Origin: CAYXZL01 sp964469925
Lineage (GTDB): Bacteria; Patescibacteriota; Gracilibacteria; Absconditabacterales; Absconditicoccaceae
Assembly (NCBI GenBank): GCA_964469925.1
Contig: CAYXZL010000009.1
Location: 1 to 48,789, forward strand
DNA: 48,789 nt
Reading direction: 5' to 3'
A program made the translations under genes and the position numbers. The notes below the pieces were generated by a model that was given only the letters and a program-made list of their open reading frames with translations, did no database searches and was not told where the DNA came from. This document shows positions 23,548 to 32,744 of this stretch, piece after piece (within the stretch, counting starts at the first letter, position 1; each line of letters begins with the position of its first letter).

Positions 23548-24612
23548 TTATTTATAAAACATCTTTTTGTAAATTATTTCTCGTAGTATTTTGAATGCGT
23601 TACTGTTTTTTTGTCCCTTTTTTAAGGTATGGTTTGTGTATTTTATTCACACTCCTACCTCTGTATATGATAATTTGTGTTCATTGATTTGGTCTATCAA
23701 TTCTGATGCATAGGTCATCCCATCAGACTCTATATGAATCTTTTTGATTGCCTTATTACTTATCATTCTGTAACCATTGTGTGGGTCAGTTGTTTTTACC
23801 CCATTAAGTATGTGTGTTATGATTCTTGATCACCACAGTATTATTTTCCTTATTTTGGGAATATCTTTTGCTTCTCCTCATTGAACAAATCTTGATCAGA
23901 GGATCATGTCATACTTTTGAGTTTTTGCTATATGCTGGAACTTTTCTATATCTTCTATGTCCATCTGATCGTCAGCATCGAAAGTAACCCACCGGTCTAT
24001 TCCAAGATTGTCTCAGTGTTTTTGAGCGAAGGTAAACAATGTTTTGTTTGCAGCTCCTGCTCATCTATTGATGAGATGGTTCAATATGACTATATTCTGT
24101 TCTCTGTGATTTTTGCGTAGATGAATGAGTTTTTTTTCAGTTTGATCGCTTGATCCATCGTTGGTAATGATAATATTATGAAATCATCTTTTTAGAATAC
24201 TGTCTATGACTTTTTCGATGCTTTTCTCTTCGTTGTAGGCTCTTATAAGAAAACCATATTTGTCAGTGTTTGGTTTTCGTTGATTAGGTTCTCGCTCTTT
24301 TATGGCATGTTGTGTCGTTAGTTTGCTTAGTAAATACTCTTGTTTTGTTTGCTTGTTGAGTACGGAAAAAAACAAATATACCAGGAATATTATTGTGCTG
24401 TAGACTACTGCGTCAGCCCCTCTTGCTATGCCGAAAAATCACCCAAATTGATCTAGTGTTGATGGTTTTATTGAAAAAAGAATGAGTACTGCTGCACCCC
24501 CTCAAAACACTGCGAAATGCAAGAACGTTAGTTTTTTTCTGTGGTATAAGTCAAATGCTAGGAATATAAATAGAACCGATGATACTATGATGATCAGTGT
24601 TAATATGCTCAT
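23548..24612 (-). CDS. DUF2304-GT2 fusion glycosyltransferase
   Basis: 354 aa. Residues 1-85 contain three hydrophobic helices and FGIARGADAVVYSTIIFLVY, the hallmark (GxxRGADxxxY) of DUF2304 membrane proteins. From about residue 110 a complete GT2 domain follows: YGFLIRAYNEEKSIEKVID, HNIIITNDGSSDQTEKKL, RGAGAANKTLF, RWVTFDADDQMDIEDI (metal-binding D-x-D), ILGSRFVQGGEA and DPHNGYRMISNKAI. In most genomes these are two separate neighbouring genes; here one open frame joins them with only TGA=Gly codons between. It probably makes a polyprenyl-phosphate sugar at the membrane. It follows galE by 6 nt. Confidence 0.87.
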
Positions 24613-24618
24613 CTTAGT

Positions 24619-25623
24619 TTAGTTCATGGTTTTTAAAAATGTTTCTGTGTGTTTTATTGCTTCTTCTATCGAAAAGGTGTTGTCCCAGTGTAGCATTTTC
24701 TTGGCTTTTTTAGGGTTTGCTATTGATATTGCAACATCTCAGGCCCTTTTAGGCCCAATTTCGTAGTTTACTTTTTTTCATACTGTGTTCTGTACGATGT
24801 TTACCATCTCTAGTACTGTTGTTCAGTGGTCTGTTCAGAAATTGATTGTGTCATAGAAGTTTGTTTTTTGACTGTGTAGGTATTGCAATGCGTTTATGTG
24901 TCATTGAGCTAAATCCATTATGTGAATATAATCCCTTATTGCTGTTCCGTCACGTGTTGGCCAGTCTCATCAGAATATTGTCAGCTTTTCTAGTTCTCCG
25001 TTTATTACTTTGAATATATAAGGAACAAGATAACTTGGTCTTCATCTTATGTACTCCCCTATCAGTCCGCTGGGGTGTGCTCCTACTGGATTAAAATACC
25101 TTAGTGATATTCCCCTCATTCCTTTATGTATACATATGTCACGTATGATTTGTTCGATTATAAGTTTTGTTGTTCCATATGTGCTTCCCGTGTTTCCTGT
25201 TCTACTATTTTCGTTAAATGGAGCATTTTCTGTTGGATCATATACTGTACAACTTGACGAAAACAGGATGTTTTTGCAATTATTTCTCTCCATTGCGTTT
25301 AGTAGTGTTATGCTTCCACCTATGTTATTGTCGTAGTACTTAAAAGGGTCCTTGCAACTTTCTGCTACAGATTTTAGTGCAGCAAAATGGATCACAGCAT
25401 CAATTTTTTGTTCTTTGAATATGGCGTTTAGTAGATTATCGTCTCTGATATCTCCTATGTACAGCGGTATTTTGTTGCCAGTTAATGTTACTAGTTTTTC
25501 GTATACCTTGGGTTGTGCGTGAGACAAGTTATCGAGTATAATGGTTTTGTATCATTGTTTTTCGAGTTCTACTATTGTATGTGATCCAATGTATCATAAT
25601 CATCATGTTATCAGTATTCTCAT
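24619..25623 (-). CDS. galE: UDP-glucose 4-epimerase
   Basis: 334 aa. MRILITGGLGYIGSHTI (two TGA glycines), ILDNLSHAQ, LYIGDIRDDNLLNAI, AVIHFAALKSVAESCKDP, ILFSSSCTVYDPTENAPFNE (catalytic Ser/Thr), STYGTTKLIIEQI (Tyr-x3-Lys) and LRYFNPVGAHPSGLIGE are all diagnostic of GalE. RDGTAIRDYIHIMDLA and TINFGTDHGTTVLEM complete the sugar-binding half. It supplies UDP-galactose (or UDP-GalNAc) to the glycosyltransferases of the operon. It is the first glycan gene after smpB on the minus strand; the gap is 43 nt. Confidence 0.95.
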
Positions 25624-25666
25624 CTTTTTTCTATACGTAAAAGTTTCTCTGTAATTGGACTATTTT

Positions 25667-26128
25667 TTAAACTTTTAGGGATTTTATTTCCTTTTCCATG
25701 TTACGCTTGGTGTCACGCTCTTTGAGAATTTGTTTTTTCATTACTTTTTTGAGGCGTTTTACAACTCATACTACTATTTTTATGCGGTGCTGTTTTGTTT
25801 GATATACTTGGAGTGGAAGTAATGCTAGACCTGTTTTGTCTGTTTTGGTTTTTAGTTTCGTTATTTCTTTGCCCTTCATCAGCAATTTTCTCTGGCCTTT
25901 GGCATTGTACTCCCCTATTTGTTTGATTGATGCTTTCTTGTATAATGGAATATCCATATTGATAATGAAGATTTCTTTATTTGTTATTCTGATGATTGCA
26001 TCTTTGATATTGATTTGTCCAGTCTTTATCGCCTTCACTTCATGACCTTTTAGTATGATTCATGCTTCTAGCGTCTCGAGAATCTCATAGTCATGGTATA
26101 CCCTTTTGTTTTTTGTTATGAGTTGCAT
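25667..26128 (-). CDS. smpB: SsrA-binding protein SmpB
   Basis: 153 aa, normal length. Binds tmRNA and brings it to stalled ribosomes. MQLITKNKRVYHDYEILETLEAGIILKG start; GHEVKAIKTGQINIKDAIIRI corresponds to the conserved GtEVKSLR-x-G-x3-L-x-D-a motif; GEYNAKGQRKLLMKGKEI matches the DPxRxRKLLLhkkEI element; the basic C-terminal tail (KKVMKKQILKERDTKRNMEK) enters the decoding centre. Two TGAs are read as Gly. Rescue by tmRNA needs to cope with UAA/UAG only, because UGA is sense here. No tmRNA was recognised in the window. Confidence 0.92.
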
Positions 26129-26189
26129 CGGTGGCTTGGTTTAAACTGTCTTTGTTTGTAACTATTTTATGTATAGCTACAAGCTCTAG

Positions 26190-27485
26190 CTACTGTTCTT
26201 TCTGTTTTGTGACCAATACTTTTTCTATTTTTTGTCACCCATTGCTTGTACTGTGAACCTCTAATGAAATTGGTCCTAGATCTACCGTATCGCCTTTGCG
26301 CGGGAAGGTTTTGTATCTTTGGAGCAATATACTGGATACCATAGCTTCTTCGTTTATGTAATCTTCTAGATCTTCTGGCAGTGTTATATTGTTGATTTTG
26401 AAATGATGTAATATGTCTCTGAGGATTATATCGCTTTTTGTTATGATTTTGTGTGTTGATACTCTAAATAACTCTTGTTCTTCGTGTGCATCTGTTTCAT
26501 CTTTTATGTCTCATACCATTGACTCTAGTATGTCTTCGAATGTTACTAATCATGCCGTTCCTCCATATTCATCTACAACAATTGCCATGTGTTGTCCGTC
26601 TTTTTTCATAGTAATAAATATGTCAAAAATACTGGCAGTGATCGGTACTTTGGAAATTTCTTTGATTGGTAATATTTTGATGGTTGTCGTTTCGTCATAT
26701 TCGTTTAGTCGTGTGAGCATATCCCTCAGTGTCACTAGACCGATGATGTTGTCTTTATCTCATTCGTAGACGGGGATTCTCGAATACGGTTTTTTGAGTA
26801 TCTGTGTTATACTGTCTTGCAGAGTTGATTGTCAGTCTATAGCAAATATTTCTGTCCTATGCTTAAACACCGCTTCTACAGAAGTTTCACGGAAGTCCAT
26901 GAGATTTTTTACTATTAGACTCTCTATATCTGAAAATATTCACTGTTTTTCTCACTCTTCTACAAAAATCTCAACATCTTCTTTTGATACTTTCTCTTCT
27001 TTTGTTTTTGCTAACTTGCGTATCTTGTTGACTATGAATTCAAGACTTACGACAATGGGGAACAATAGTAGTGTGAGTCCGTATACGAGTGGTGAGAGAT
27101 ACTTTGCTGTGGCAAGTGCTGCACTATTAGCAAACACTTTGGGTAGGATTTCACCAAAAAACAAAATCAAAAAGGTTATGCTGAGAGAAATGACTACGAA
27201 CCCAATTGCTCCTGTGATTGCTAGTTGTTGTGTGATTTGATCGCCGATATTTCAAGCATATAGTGAAATTACAACATTTACAAGGTTATTTCCTATTAAG
27301 ATTGTGATGATAGTCCTTTCGGGCTTATTTCTGAGTTTTGCAACTAGTTTTCGTCGTTTGTTGTGAGGGTCACTGCGTAAGGATCTAGTGATCTTGTAGT
27401 GCGGTACTCACATGATAGCTAACTCGGAGGCGGAAAACAATCAGGATAAACATAGGAGTACTAGGATAATAATCGAGGCGGCCAT
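26190..27485 (-). CDS. CNNM/CorC (HlyC-type) transporter-associated protein
   Basis: 431 aa. N-terminal DUF21/CNNM membrane domain, with four hydrophobic helices including ILFFGEILPKVFANSAA (the GE-x-x-PK motif). The pair of CBS domains covers about residues 205-330 (IPVYEGDKDNIIGLVTLRDML, then HMAIVVDEYGGTAGLVTFEDIL), and the C-terminal CorC_HlyC (transporter-associated) domain holds FPRKGDTVDLGPISLEV. Proteins of this group are linked to Mg2+/Co2+ efflux. TGA encodes Gly at about ten sites. It lies 61 nt upstream of smpB, and a divergent yfiH-like gene starts 88 nt upstream of it. Confidence 0.9.
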
Positions 27486-27573
27486 CAGCTAAATGTGATA
27501 AATGTTTGTTTTTTTATTTCTTTAGCTTTCTAAGTCAATACTATGCAGTCTGTTCTGTTTCTTACCCTTAGCT

Positions 27574-28287
27574 ATGATTTATCCATCTATATTCTCATCT
27601 TTTCCCCATGTCATCGCATGATTTTCTGCTATAGATGATTTTCCTCCGTCCTTGCTTTCTCGCTGATCGTGGTCTCAGGCTGATGTTGTGTTGGCTAGAA
27701 ATTATATTTCCGACAAACTGTTTGGTAGTTCTTTATGTGCGTATATGAATCAAGCTCACACCGATGTTGTGGAGCGTGTTGTTGATTTTGGTTTTCCTGC
27801 AATTTCGTGTGATGCTATCTTCACTGACCTTTTTTCTCTCCCACTTTCTGTGCATGTTGCGGATTGTGTTTCTGTTTTATTGTATTTTGATTCTCCAACA
27901 AAGCCTATGGTAGCTGTTGCCCATGTAGGTTGGAGATGAGCAAGAGGAAGTTTGTTGTCTTCTTTATTGACCTCTCTTTTCTCTACATCTTCTGATTGAC
28001 GCTTTTTATATGTTTTTGTCTGACCTCATATTTGTTCCTCATGCTATGCTTTTGGTCCTGAAGCTTATGATTTGTTCGATCATGCATATGTTTCCTCCAT
28101 TGCTGGTGTAATGTATGTTGATATTGCATCTATGGTTGTTGATGCTTTTCTTCGCTTTTGAGTCCCTAAAGATCATATAGAAGTTTCTCCGTTGTGTACT
28201 TACGAACGTCCTGATTTGTTTTTTTCTTATAGAAAAAACGGTAGCACGAACAAAAGGATGTTTGGCATGATTTGACTTTGTTCTTAA
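27574..28287 (+). CDS. YfiH/multicopper-polyphenol oxidase family (laccase-domain) protein
   Basis: 237 aa, family-typical length. The conserved elements are QAHTDVVERV, VADCVSVLLYF (the H/ADC-x-P-x-LL motif with the conserved Cys) and MVAVAHVGWRGARGSL, the A-x-H-x-GWRG signature whose final Gly is TGA. FVGPHICSSCYAFG follows, and the C-terminal half ends in YRKNGSTNKRMFGMIGL, typical of the family. Members act as zinc-dependent purine nucleoside phosphorylase/adenosine deaminase-like enzymes and in peptidoglycan editing. It is transcribed divergently from the CorC-type gene and convergently to glyS; its stop is 35 nt from the GlyRS stop. Confidence 0.85.
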
Positions 28288-28321
28288 CTGTACTTATGTT
28301 ACTTATTCAATGGTCCTTTCT

Positions 28322-29815
28322 TTACTGCATATAGAGGTGTAATCTGTCGATATTGCATCTTTCTTGTTGCATTGTGTCTCTTTCTCTGACCGTTACTGTA
28401 TGATCCTTTGTGCTTTGTTCATCGATTGTTATGCAGAATGGGGTTCAGATTTCATCTTGTCTTCTGTATCTTTTACCGATTGCTCCAGAATCATCTAGTT
28501 CACACGAAAATCAAGCATTTATTAGTTGTTTAAAAATGTTTTTTGCTAATTGGGTCTGCTGGTTGTCTTTTTTGATTAATGGTAGTATTGCAAAACTTAC
28601 GGGTGCTATCTTCTTGTCCAATCTCACAACTACCCTTGTTTGTTTGACGTCATTAGCGTCTTTATATTCTTCTTCATCATAGGCGTCCAACATCACAGCT
28701 AAAACAGACCTTGATAGTCAAAATGAAGGCTCTATCACAAATGGTATATATCTTTCTCCGCTGTGAGGATCTGTATATTGCATATTTGTGTTTGATTGTG
28801 TTTGGTGTGCTTTGAGGTCGTAATCTGTTCTACTGGCTGCGGCCGCCTGCAATTCTCACCATCACCGTGGGAATTGATATTCAATATCTGTGGTGCCGGT
28901 ACTGTAATGAGATAGTTCGTCCTCTTCGTGATCCCTGAGTCTTATGTTGTCTTCTTTAATTCCCAATTTTTGTGTCCATCGTTTTCGGCTTTCTTCTTTC
29001 CAGTGTTTCATTCGTTTATTGACACTTTTGGTATTGGGTTCTATAAAGAATTCTATCTCCATTTGTTCAAACTCTCTTGTTCTGTAAAGAAAGTTTCCTG
29101 GTGTGATTTCGTTGCGGAAGGCTTTACCAACTTGAGCTATTCAGAATGGAATACGCATTCTGGTGGTGTCTAGTACGTTTCTAAAATTGATAAATATACC
29201 TTGTGCTGTTTCTGGTCTTAGCCGTACTTTGTTTGTTTCATCATGGACTACTCCTTGGTATGTATAGAACATCATCTGAAATTTACGGACGTCTGTTCGC
29301 TCTGCCTTTTTTTTCGTATTGGGGTTGTTCGCTATTTCGTGTTTAATGAATTCCTTCATTTGTTCAAAGGACCGTGATTCGGGTACTAAGTTTTTTACTT
29401 CGTATTCTTTTTGATATTTGTCTAGTAGTGCAGCATTGATGCGATCGTTTTCCATTGTCGGATTATCTTTTAGAAGTTTTTGTCTGATTTGTTCTATCGT
29501 ATTTTCTATGAGCTTATCTGCTCTAAATCTTTCTCCTGTATTTTTATCGTCAATAAGAGGGTCATCAAAATTATCTACATGACCAGATGTTTCTCGGACT
29601 TTGGGATGCATCAAAATTTGGGAATCTAGACCTATGATATCTTCTCTTTGTTGGACAAAGGTTGATCGTCGTACATCTTGTATATTTTTTTTCAGTTGTA
29701 TGCCGTATGGTCAGTAGTCCCATGCGTTTGCAAGTCAACCATAAATTGATGATCCTGGATATACAAATCCTCTTCTTTTACTTCGTGCTACGATTGTTTC
29801 TAAAGGGAAAGTCAT
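28322..29815 (-). CDS. glyQS: Glycyl-tRNA synthetase (alpha2 type)
   Basis: 497 aa. Class II synthetase: MTFPLETIVARSKRRGFVYPGS start, IYGGLANAWDYGPYGIQLK (glycine site; two TGA glycines), QILMHPKVRETSGHVDNFDDP, LRPETAQGIFINF (motif 2 lead), MRIPFGIAQVGKAFRNEITP, FLYRTREFEQMEIEFF, PHSGERYIPFVIEPSFGLSR (motif 3) and VSFAILPLIKKD from the anticodon-binding domain. This is the archaeal/eukaryotic-like dimeric type. It must charge the UCA-anticodon tRNA-Gly needed by code 25, since UGA is a frequent Gly codon. The C-terminal REDTMQQ region lies in the predicted anticodon-binding fold. It is divergent from the RNA gene promoter at 29,921. Confidence 0.95.
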
Positions 29816-29920
29816 CTTGAATATTCGCTATTCATAAAAGTGTTGTAGTCTTTGCTTTATAGTCATTTGCTTTTGTAATGAAAGTCAAATTCTTTTTTGC
29901 TCTATCTTGTAGCTCAAAAT

Positions 29921-29949
29921 TTGACACTCAGTCTTTCTCTCTCTATACT
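29921..29949 (+). promoter_or_regulatory. Consensus sigma-70 promoter for the structured RNA
   Basis: TTGACA at 29,921-29,926, a 17-nt spacer, and TATACT at 29,944-29,949. This is a near-perfect primary sigma promoter on the plus strand. Transcription would begin near 29,956, 690 nt before truB, directly at the start of the hairpin-rich block. A strong promoter far ahead of any coding start fits a stable RNA gene. Confidence 0.7.
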
Positions 29950-29955
29950 TTATTC

Positions 29956-30450
29956 ACTCGTCGTTTTGTTCGGTGAGTTTGTTTCTCTTAGTATGATGGG
30001 GAGCGATTGTGATTGTTGTTTGTCATACTAGGAGGAAGGACATGTATTTGTATGTTTGACCTCACGATGAGTTGAGCGTAGCAGTACAATACATGCTACA
30101 TACTGGTATCCTTGTGGTATCAGTATACCGTTTCTTTCCTCCTTTCTCCTATCTCATCATGACACTATGATTGTGTGTTATACTGTCATGGTGGGATGGT
30201 AGTATTTAATACTGCGTTATCTTGTACGTATGACTTGAGTCATCAATCATCATGTATGGGGTATCGCTCTATAGAGTTGATCTTTGTCATATTACATCCC
30301 GAAACTAGATGTAAACACATGTGCCCTATATACTTGCTTGGTCTAGCTTGTTAGATTGCAAGTGGTATATATATGTCGTTAGTTGTAGTCTTATCGTTAG
30401 TTTTTCAGGCTTTGTCTGAGCTATCAACAAAACCACAAAATGGTAGTGCT
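29956..30450 (+). ncRNA. Structured non-coding RNA; tentative RNase P RNA
   Basis: The 830 nt between GlyRS and truB contain no convincing ORF even in code 25. Downstream of a strong promoter lies a set of stable helices: 29,987-29,996 with 30,023-30,032 (10 bp); 30,101-30,109 with 30,117-30,125 (9 bp); 30,292-30,298 with 30,308-30,314 (7 bp); 30,332-30,337 with 30,358-30,363, enclosing a second 6-bp helix. The first hairpin is followed directly by GAGGAAGGACAUGU (30,032-30,045), which resembles the core GAGGAAAGUCC that follows P3 in RNase P RNA. ACAUGU at 30,017-30,022 of neither arm fits, but ACAUGU at 30,317-30,322 could pair with it as the P4 strand. The 3' end is not defined; a GC-poor hairpin followed by T7 near 30,530-30,552 may end the transcript. 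30,451-30,645 otherwise shows only short inverted repeats. Confidence 0.45.
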
Positions 30451-30645
30451 AACTGATCAAAAGCAACTTGTACGGTGTTATTGGGTGTTCTCCTTATTTT
30501 ATATCGAGGACGTACGTATTTATACGTATTGCATGCGTTTGCATCTTTTTTTGTATGCCGTAAAATTTAGTAGTTCCTTGTTTTTCCGCTCCTTTTCTCT
30601 ACTTATCTGTTTGTCTTATTATGTTTCATTTTGTGGTTGCTCGTT

Positions 30646-31326
30646 ATGTTGTTAGTTGACAAAGCTACTGGTATGACTAGTTATGATGTTATTCGTCGTC
30701 TGAAAAAGATTTTCCCTCAGCAAAAAATAGGGCATAGCGGTACCTTGGACCCATTGGCCACTGGTTTGATGCTTGTAGGTGTGGGTAAAGACACCAAACA
30801 GCTTTCTGTATTGCAGTGACTGGATAAGTCGTATGAGGTAATTGTGTCGTTTGCCTTAGAGACTGATACGTGGGATAGTGATTATCGAGACTTGATTAGA
30901 GAATACCCGCTTAGTGCTCATGACGATTGATCGATCGGGATTGTTAAGGATTGACTTTTTTGTCAGGCACCTACTGAGGATCAGTTATTGACGATCATGA
31001 ATGGGTTGATTCCTTCTGCTATTTTGCCCTTGCCGTCCTTTAGTGCAAAAAAGAAAAACTGACACAAATTGTATGATCTTGCTAGAAAGTGAACTTTTGT
31101 CCAAGAATATAGAGAGATGTTTCTTTCTGACTATACTGTTATTTCTTATGATTTCCCTTTTTTAACTCTGTCCGTATCGGTTGGTTCTGGTTTTTATGTG
31201 AGATCTCTTGCTCATTGGTTGTGACAATATCTGGGTTTGTGATGATGTGTTGTGAGCTTGAGAAGAACTCGTATTGGTGATTATCATGTCGAAGATGCAC
31301 ATACTCTTGAAGATCTCTCGACATAA
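30646..31326 (+). CDS. truB: tRNA pseudouridine-55 synthase
   Basis: 226 aa. MLLVDKATGMTSYDVIRRL start and GHSGTLDPLATGLMLVGVG with the catalytic Asp at residue 35. KSYEVIVSFALETDTWDSD is the conserved KxY..x..G..T.T.D element, with the Gly replaced by Leu/Ala in this copy. LPSFSAKKKNGHKLYDLARKG (TGA for both Gly) and SGFYVRSLAHWLGQYLG follow. It isomerises U55 in the T-loop of tRNAs. The C-terminal PUA-like domain of longer TruB proteins is missing, so this is a short form. An upstream in-frame TTG at 30,631 exists, but ATG 30,646 fits the family start. Before it lies the structured RNA region. Confidence 0.92.
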
Positions 31327-31405
31327 GACATGTTCGTTTGGTCTTTTGAGGTGTTTGGTGTAAGAGACTGGTTGCATTTGTGTGTTGAATAACTAGATTG
31401 GTGGT

Positions 31406-31642
31406 GTGTTTTTACTCATTTTACTCTCTGGTCTTATGAGACTCGGTGTTTTGGTACTCAACTATTTTCTTCTTTTTTTTGTATTGTTGTGACTGATTCA
31501 TGGTGTCTTTGTTGAATGACAAGATGCTGCTATCAATCGAAATGCGGTTGTTGGTTTGATTGTTTTTTTGGTGGTTGTGATTGCAAATTTGATCTATATT
31601 CACCGTAGTAAGGAACATGGTGGTCATGATGATGTATTGTAA
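31406..31642 (+). CDS. Small two-helix membrane protein, unknown
   Basis: 78 aa, visible only with TGA=Gly (residues near HVLLG and VEGQ). A first hydrophobic stretch (about residues 11-35, VLVLNYFLLFFVLLGLIHG), a polar loop VFVEGQDAAINRNA, a second helix (VVGLIVFLVVVIANLIYIH) and a His-rich acidic tail (SKEHGGHDDVL). Not recognised. GTG at 31,406 is the first possible start after an in-frame TAG; ATG at 31,436 is the alternative and would give 68 aa. It sits between truB and a basic 113-aa protein. Confidence 0.5.
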
Positions 31643-31715
31643 GGTTCTTTTTGTTTTTATCTGATTTTTGTCGTACTAAAACTATATGTCTTTACTTTTT
31701 TTGTGAGTATAATCT

Positions 31716-32057
31716 ATGGCATCGAGAACTAATAAAAGATGAATTGCTGCAAAGAAAGTTCAACAGCAGAAACAGGCTCAGAGAGTTAAGGGGACTGCAA
31801 GATTTTCGTATCCTAAAAGAAAGCTTGATTTGGAGGATGCTAAGCAAATAGGTGTTGTGGTGGCGAAAGATAACGCAAAGGGAAATACCTATCATCGATT
31901 TTATAAAGGAAGGAAGGTTTGCTGGGAGACGAGGTTGAGAGTTGATCCTGATGGCTATAGAATGATCAGAACTCCTAGTGGTGGCTCGGATATGGTTGAT
32001 GTGCCGATGAGTGGTTGGGTAAGGAGACAGGTTATCAGAAAGCTGAAAAAGAGGTAA
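31716..32057 (+). CDS. Basic 113-aa protein, unknown (ribosomal-protein-like composition)
   Basis: 113 aa, very rich in Lys/Arg, starting MASRTNKRGIAAKKVQQQ (one TGA Gly at residue 9). After a positively charged tail of about 40 residues, a compact domain contains IGVVVAKDNAKGNTYHRFYKG, RKVCWETRLRVDPDG and SGWVRRQVIRKLKKR. Composition and size suggest an RNA-binding or ribosome-associated protein, but no known family was recognised; it is not bL27, bL28 or bL31. It lies in a housekeeping neighbourhood (truB upstream, peroxiredoxin 43 nt downstream). Codon use is normal for the window. Confidence 0.75.
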
Positions 32058-32100
32058 TATTATATTTCATGTCTGTTTTAGTTACTTTGTTCTTGAATTT

Positions 32101-32697
32101 ATGACTGTTGCTTTGGAAGGTGTTGTTGATGCTGATCTTCGTTTTCGTTTGTATGATCCTAACACTGATAGTATTGTAGAGCAGTGTTTTGATGACTATC
32201 GTGGTAAGTTTTTAATTGTGTTTTTTTACCCTGCTGATTTTACCTTTGTCTGTCCTACTGAATTGAAGGATTTGCATGCGGTTTTGGGTGATATTGTTTC
32301 TTCTGATGCGGATATTTTAGTCGTTAGTACTGATACTGTTTATAGTCATAAAAGGTGGGTAGAGACTGAAGTCTTACTTTCTGGATTTGGTATCAAAATG
32401 GTTAGTGATAGGACTGGTGCTTTGAGTCGTTATTTTGGTGTTTTGAATAGTACTACTGGTAATAGTGAGAGAGCTACTTTTATTATCTCTCCTGATATGG
32501 TCGTGCAATCCATTGAAGTCGTAACAGAGCCAATTGGTAGAAGTAGTATTGAATTGCTGAGAAAACTTAGGGCTCTTCAGTTTATTAGGAAGCACCCAGG
32601 TCATGCTTGCCCTGCGAGTTGGAATATTGGTGCTACTACCCTGCAGCCGAGTGTTGATTTGGCTGGTAGGGTCGGAGATACTTATGATCGTGGTTAG
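32101..32697 (+). CDS. 2-Cys peroxiredoxin (AhpC/TSA family)
   Basis: 198 aa. Reduces hydroperoxides with a peroxidatic Cys at residue 51 in FYPADFTFVCPTEL and a resolving Cys at residue 170 in HACPASW. LVVSTDTVYSHKRWVET and RATFIISPDMVVQSIEV are the usual AhpC elements. The gene has 14 Gly codons, all GGN and none TGA, in contrast to most neighbours; either TGA is avoided in a highly expressed gene or the gene was acquired from a standard-code donor. The start ATG is 43 nt after the preceding gene. It probably protects a cell with few other oxidative defences. Confidence 0.93.
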   Translation: MTVALEGVVDADLRFRLYDPNTDSIVEQCFDDYRGKFLIVFFYPADFTFVCPTELKDLHAVLGDIVSSDADILVVSTDTVYSHKRWVETEVLLSGFGIKMVSDRTGALSRYFGVLNSTTGNSERATFIISPDMVVQSIEVVTEPIGRSSIELLRKLRALQFIRKHPGHACPASWNIGATTLQPSVDLAGRVGDTYDRG

Positions 32698-32744
32698 TCA
32701 TTAATCTTTGGTACTGTCTTTAGCTCTTATTGCTATTTGTTTTC

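Noticed and set aside
29998..30594. A tmRNA starting GGGGAGC and ending GCTCCTT
   Set aside because: The ends could pair (with two G-U), but there is no T-arm sequence, no tag reading frame and no CCA; the match is probably chance.
31708..31713. TATAAT just before the basic protein gene
   Set aside because: Only two bases before the ATG and without a -35 partner at suitable spacing, so it cannot serve this start.
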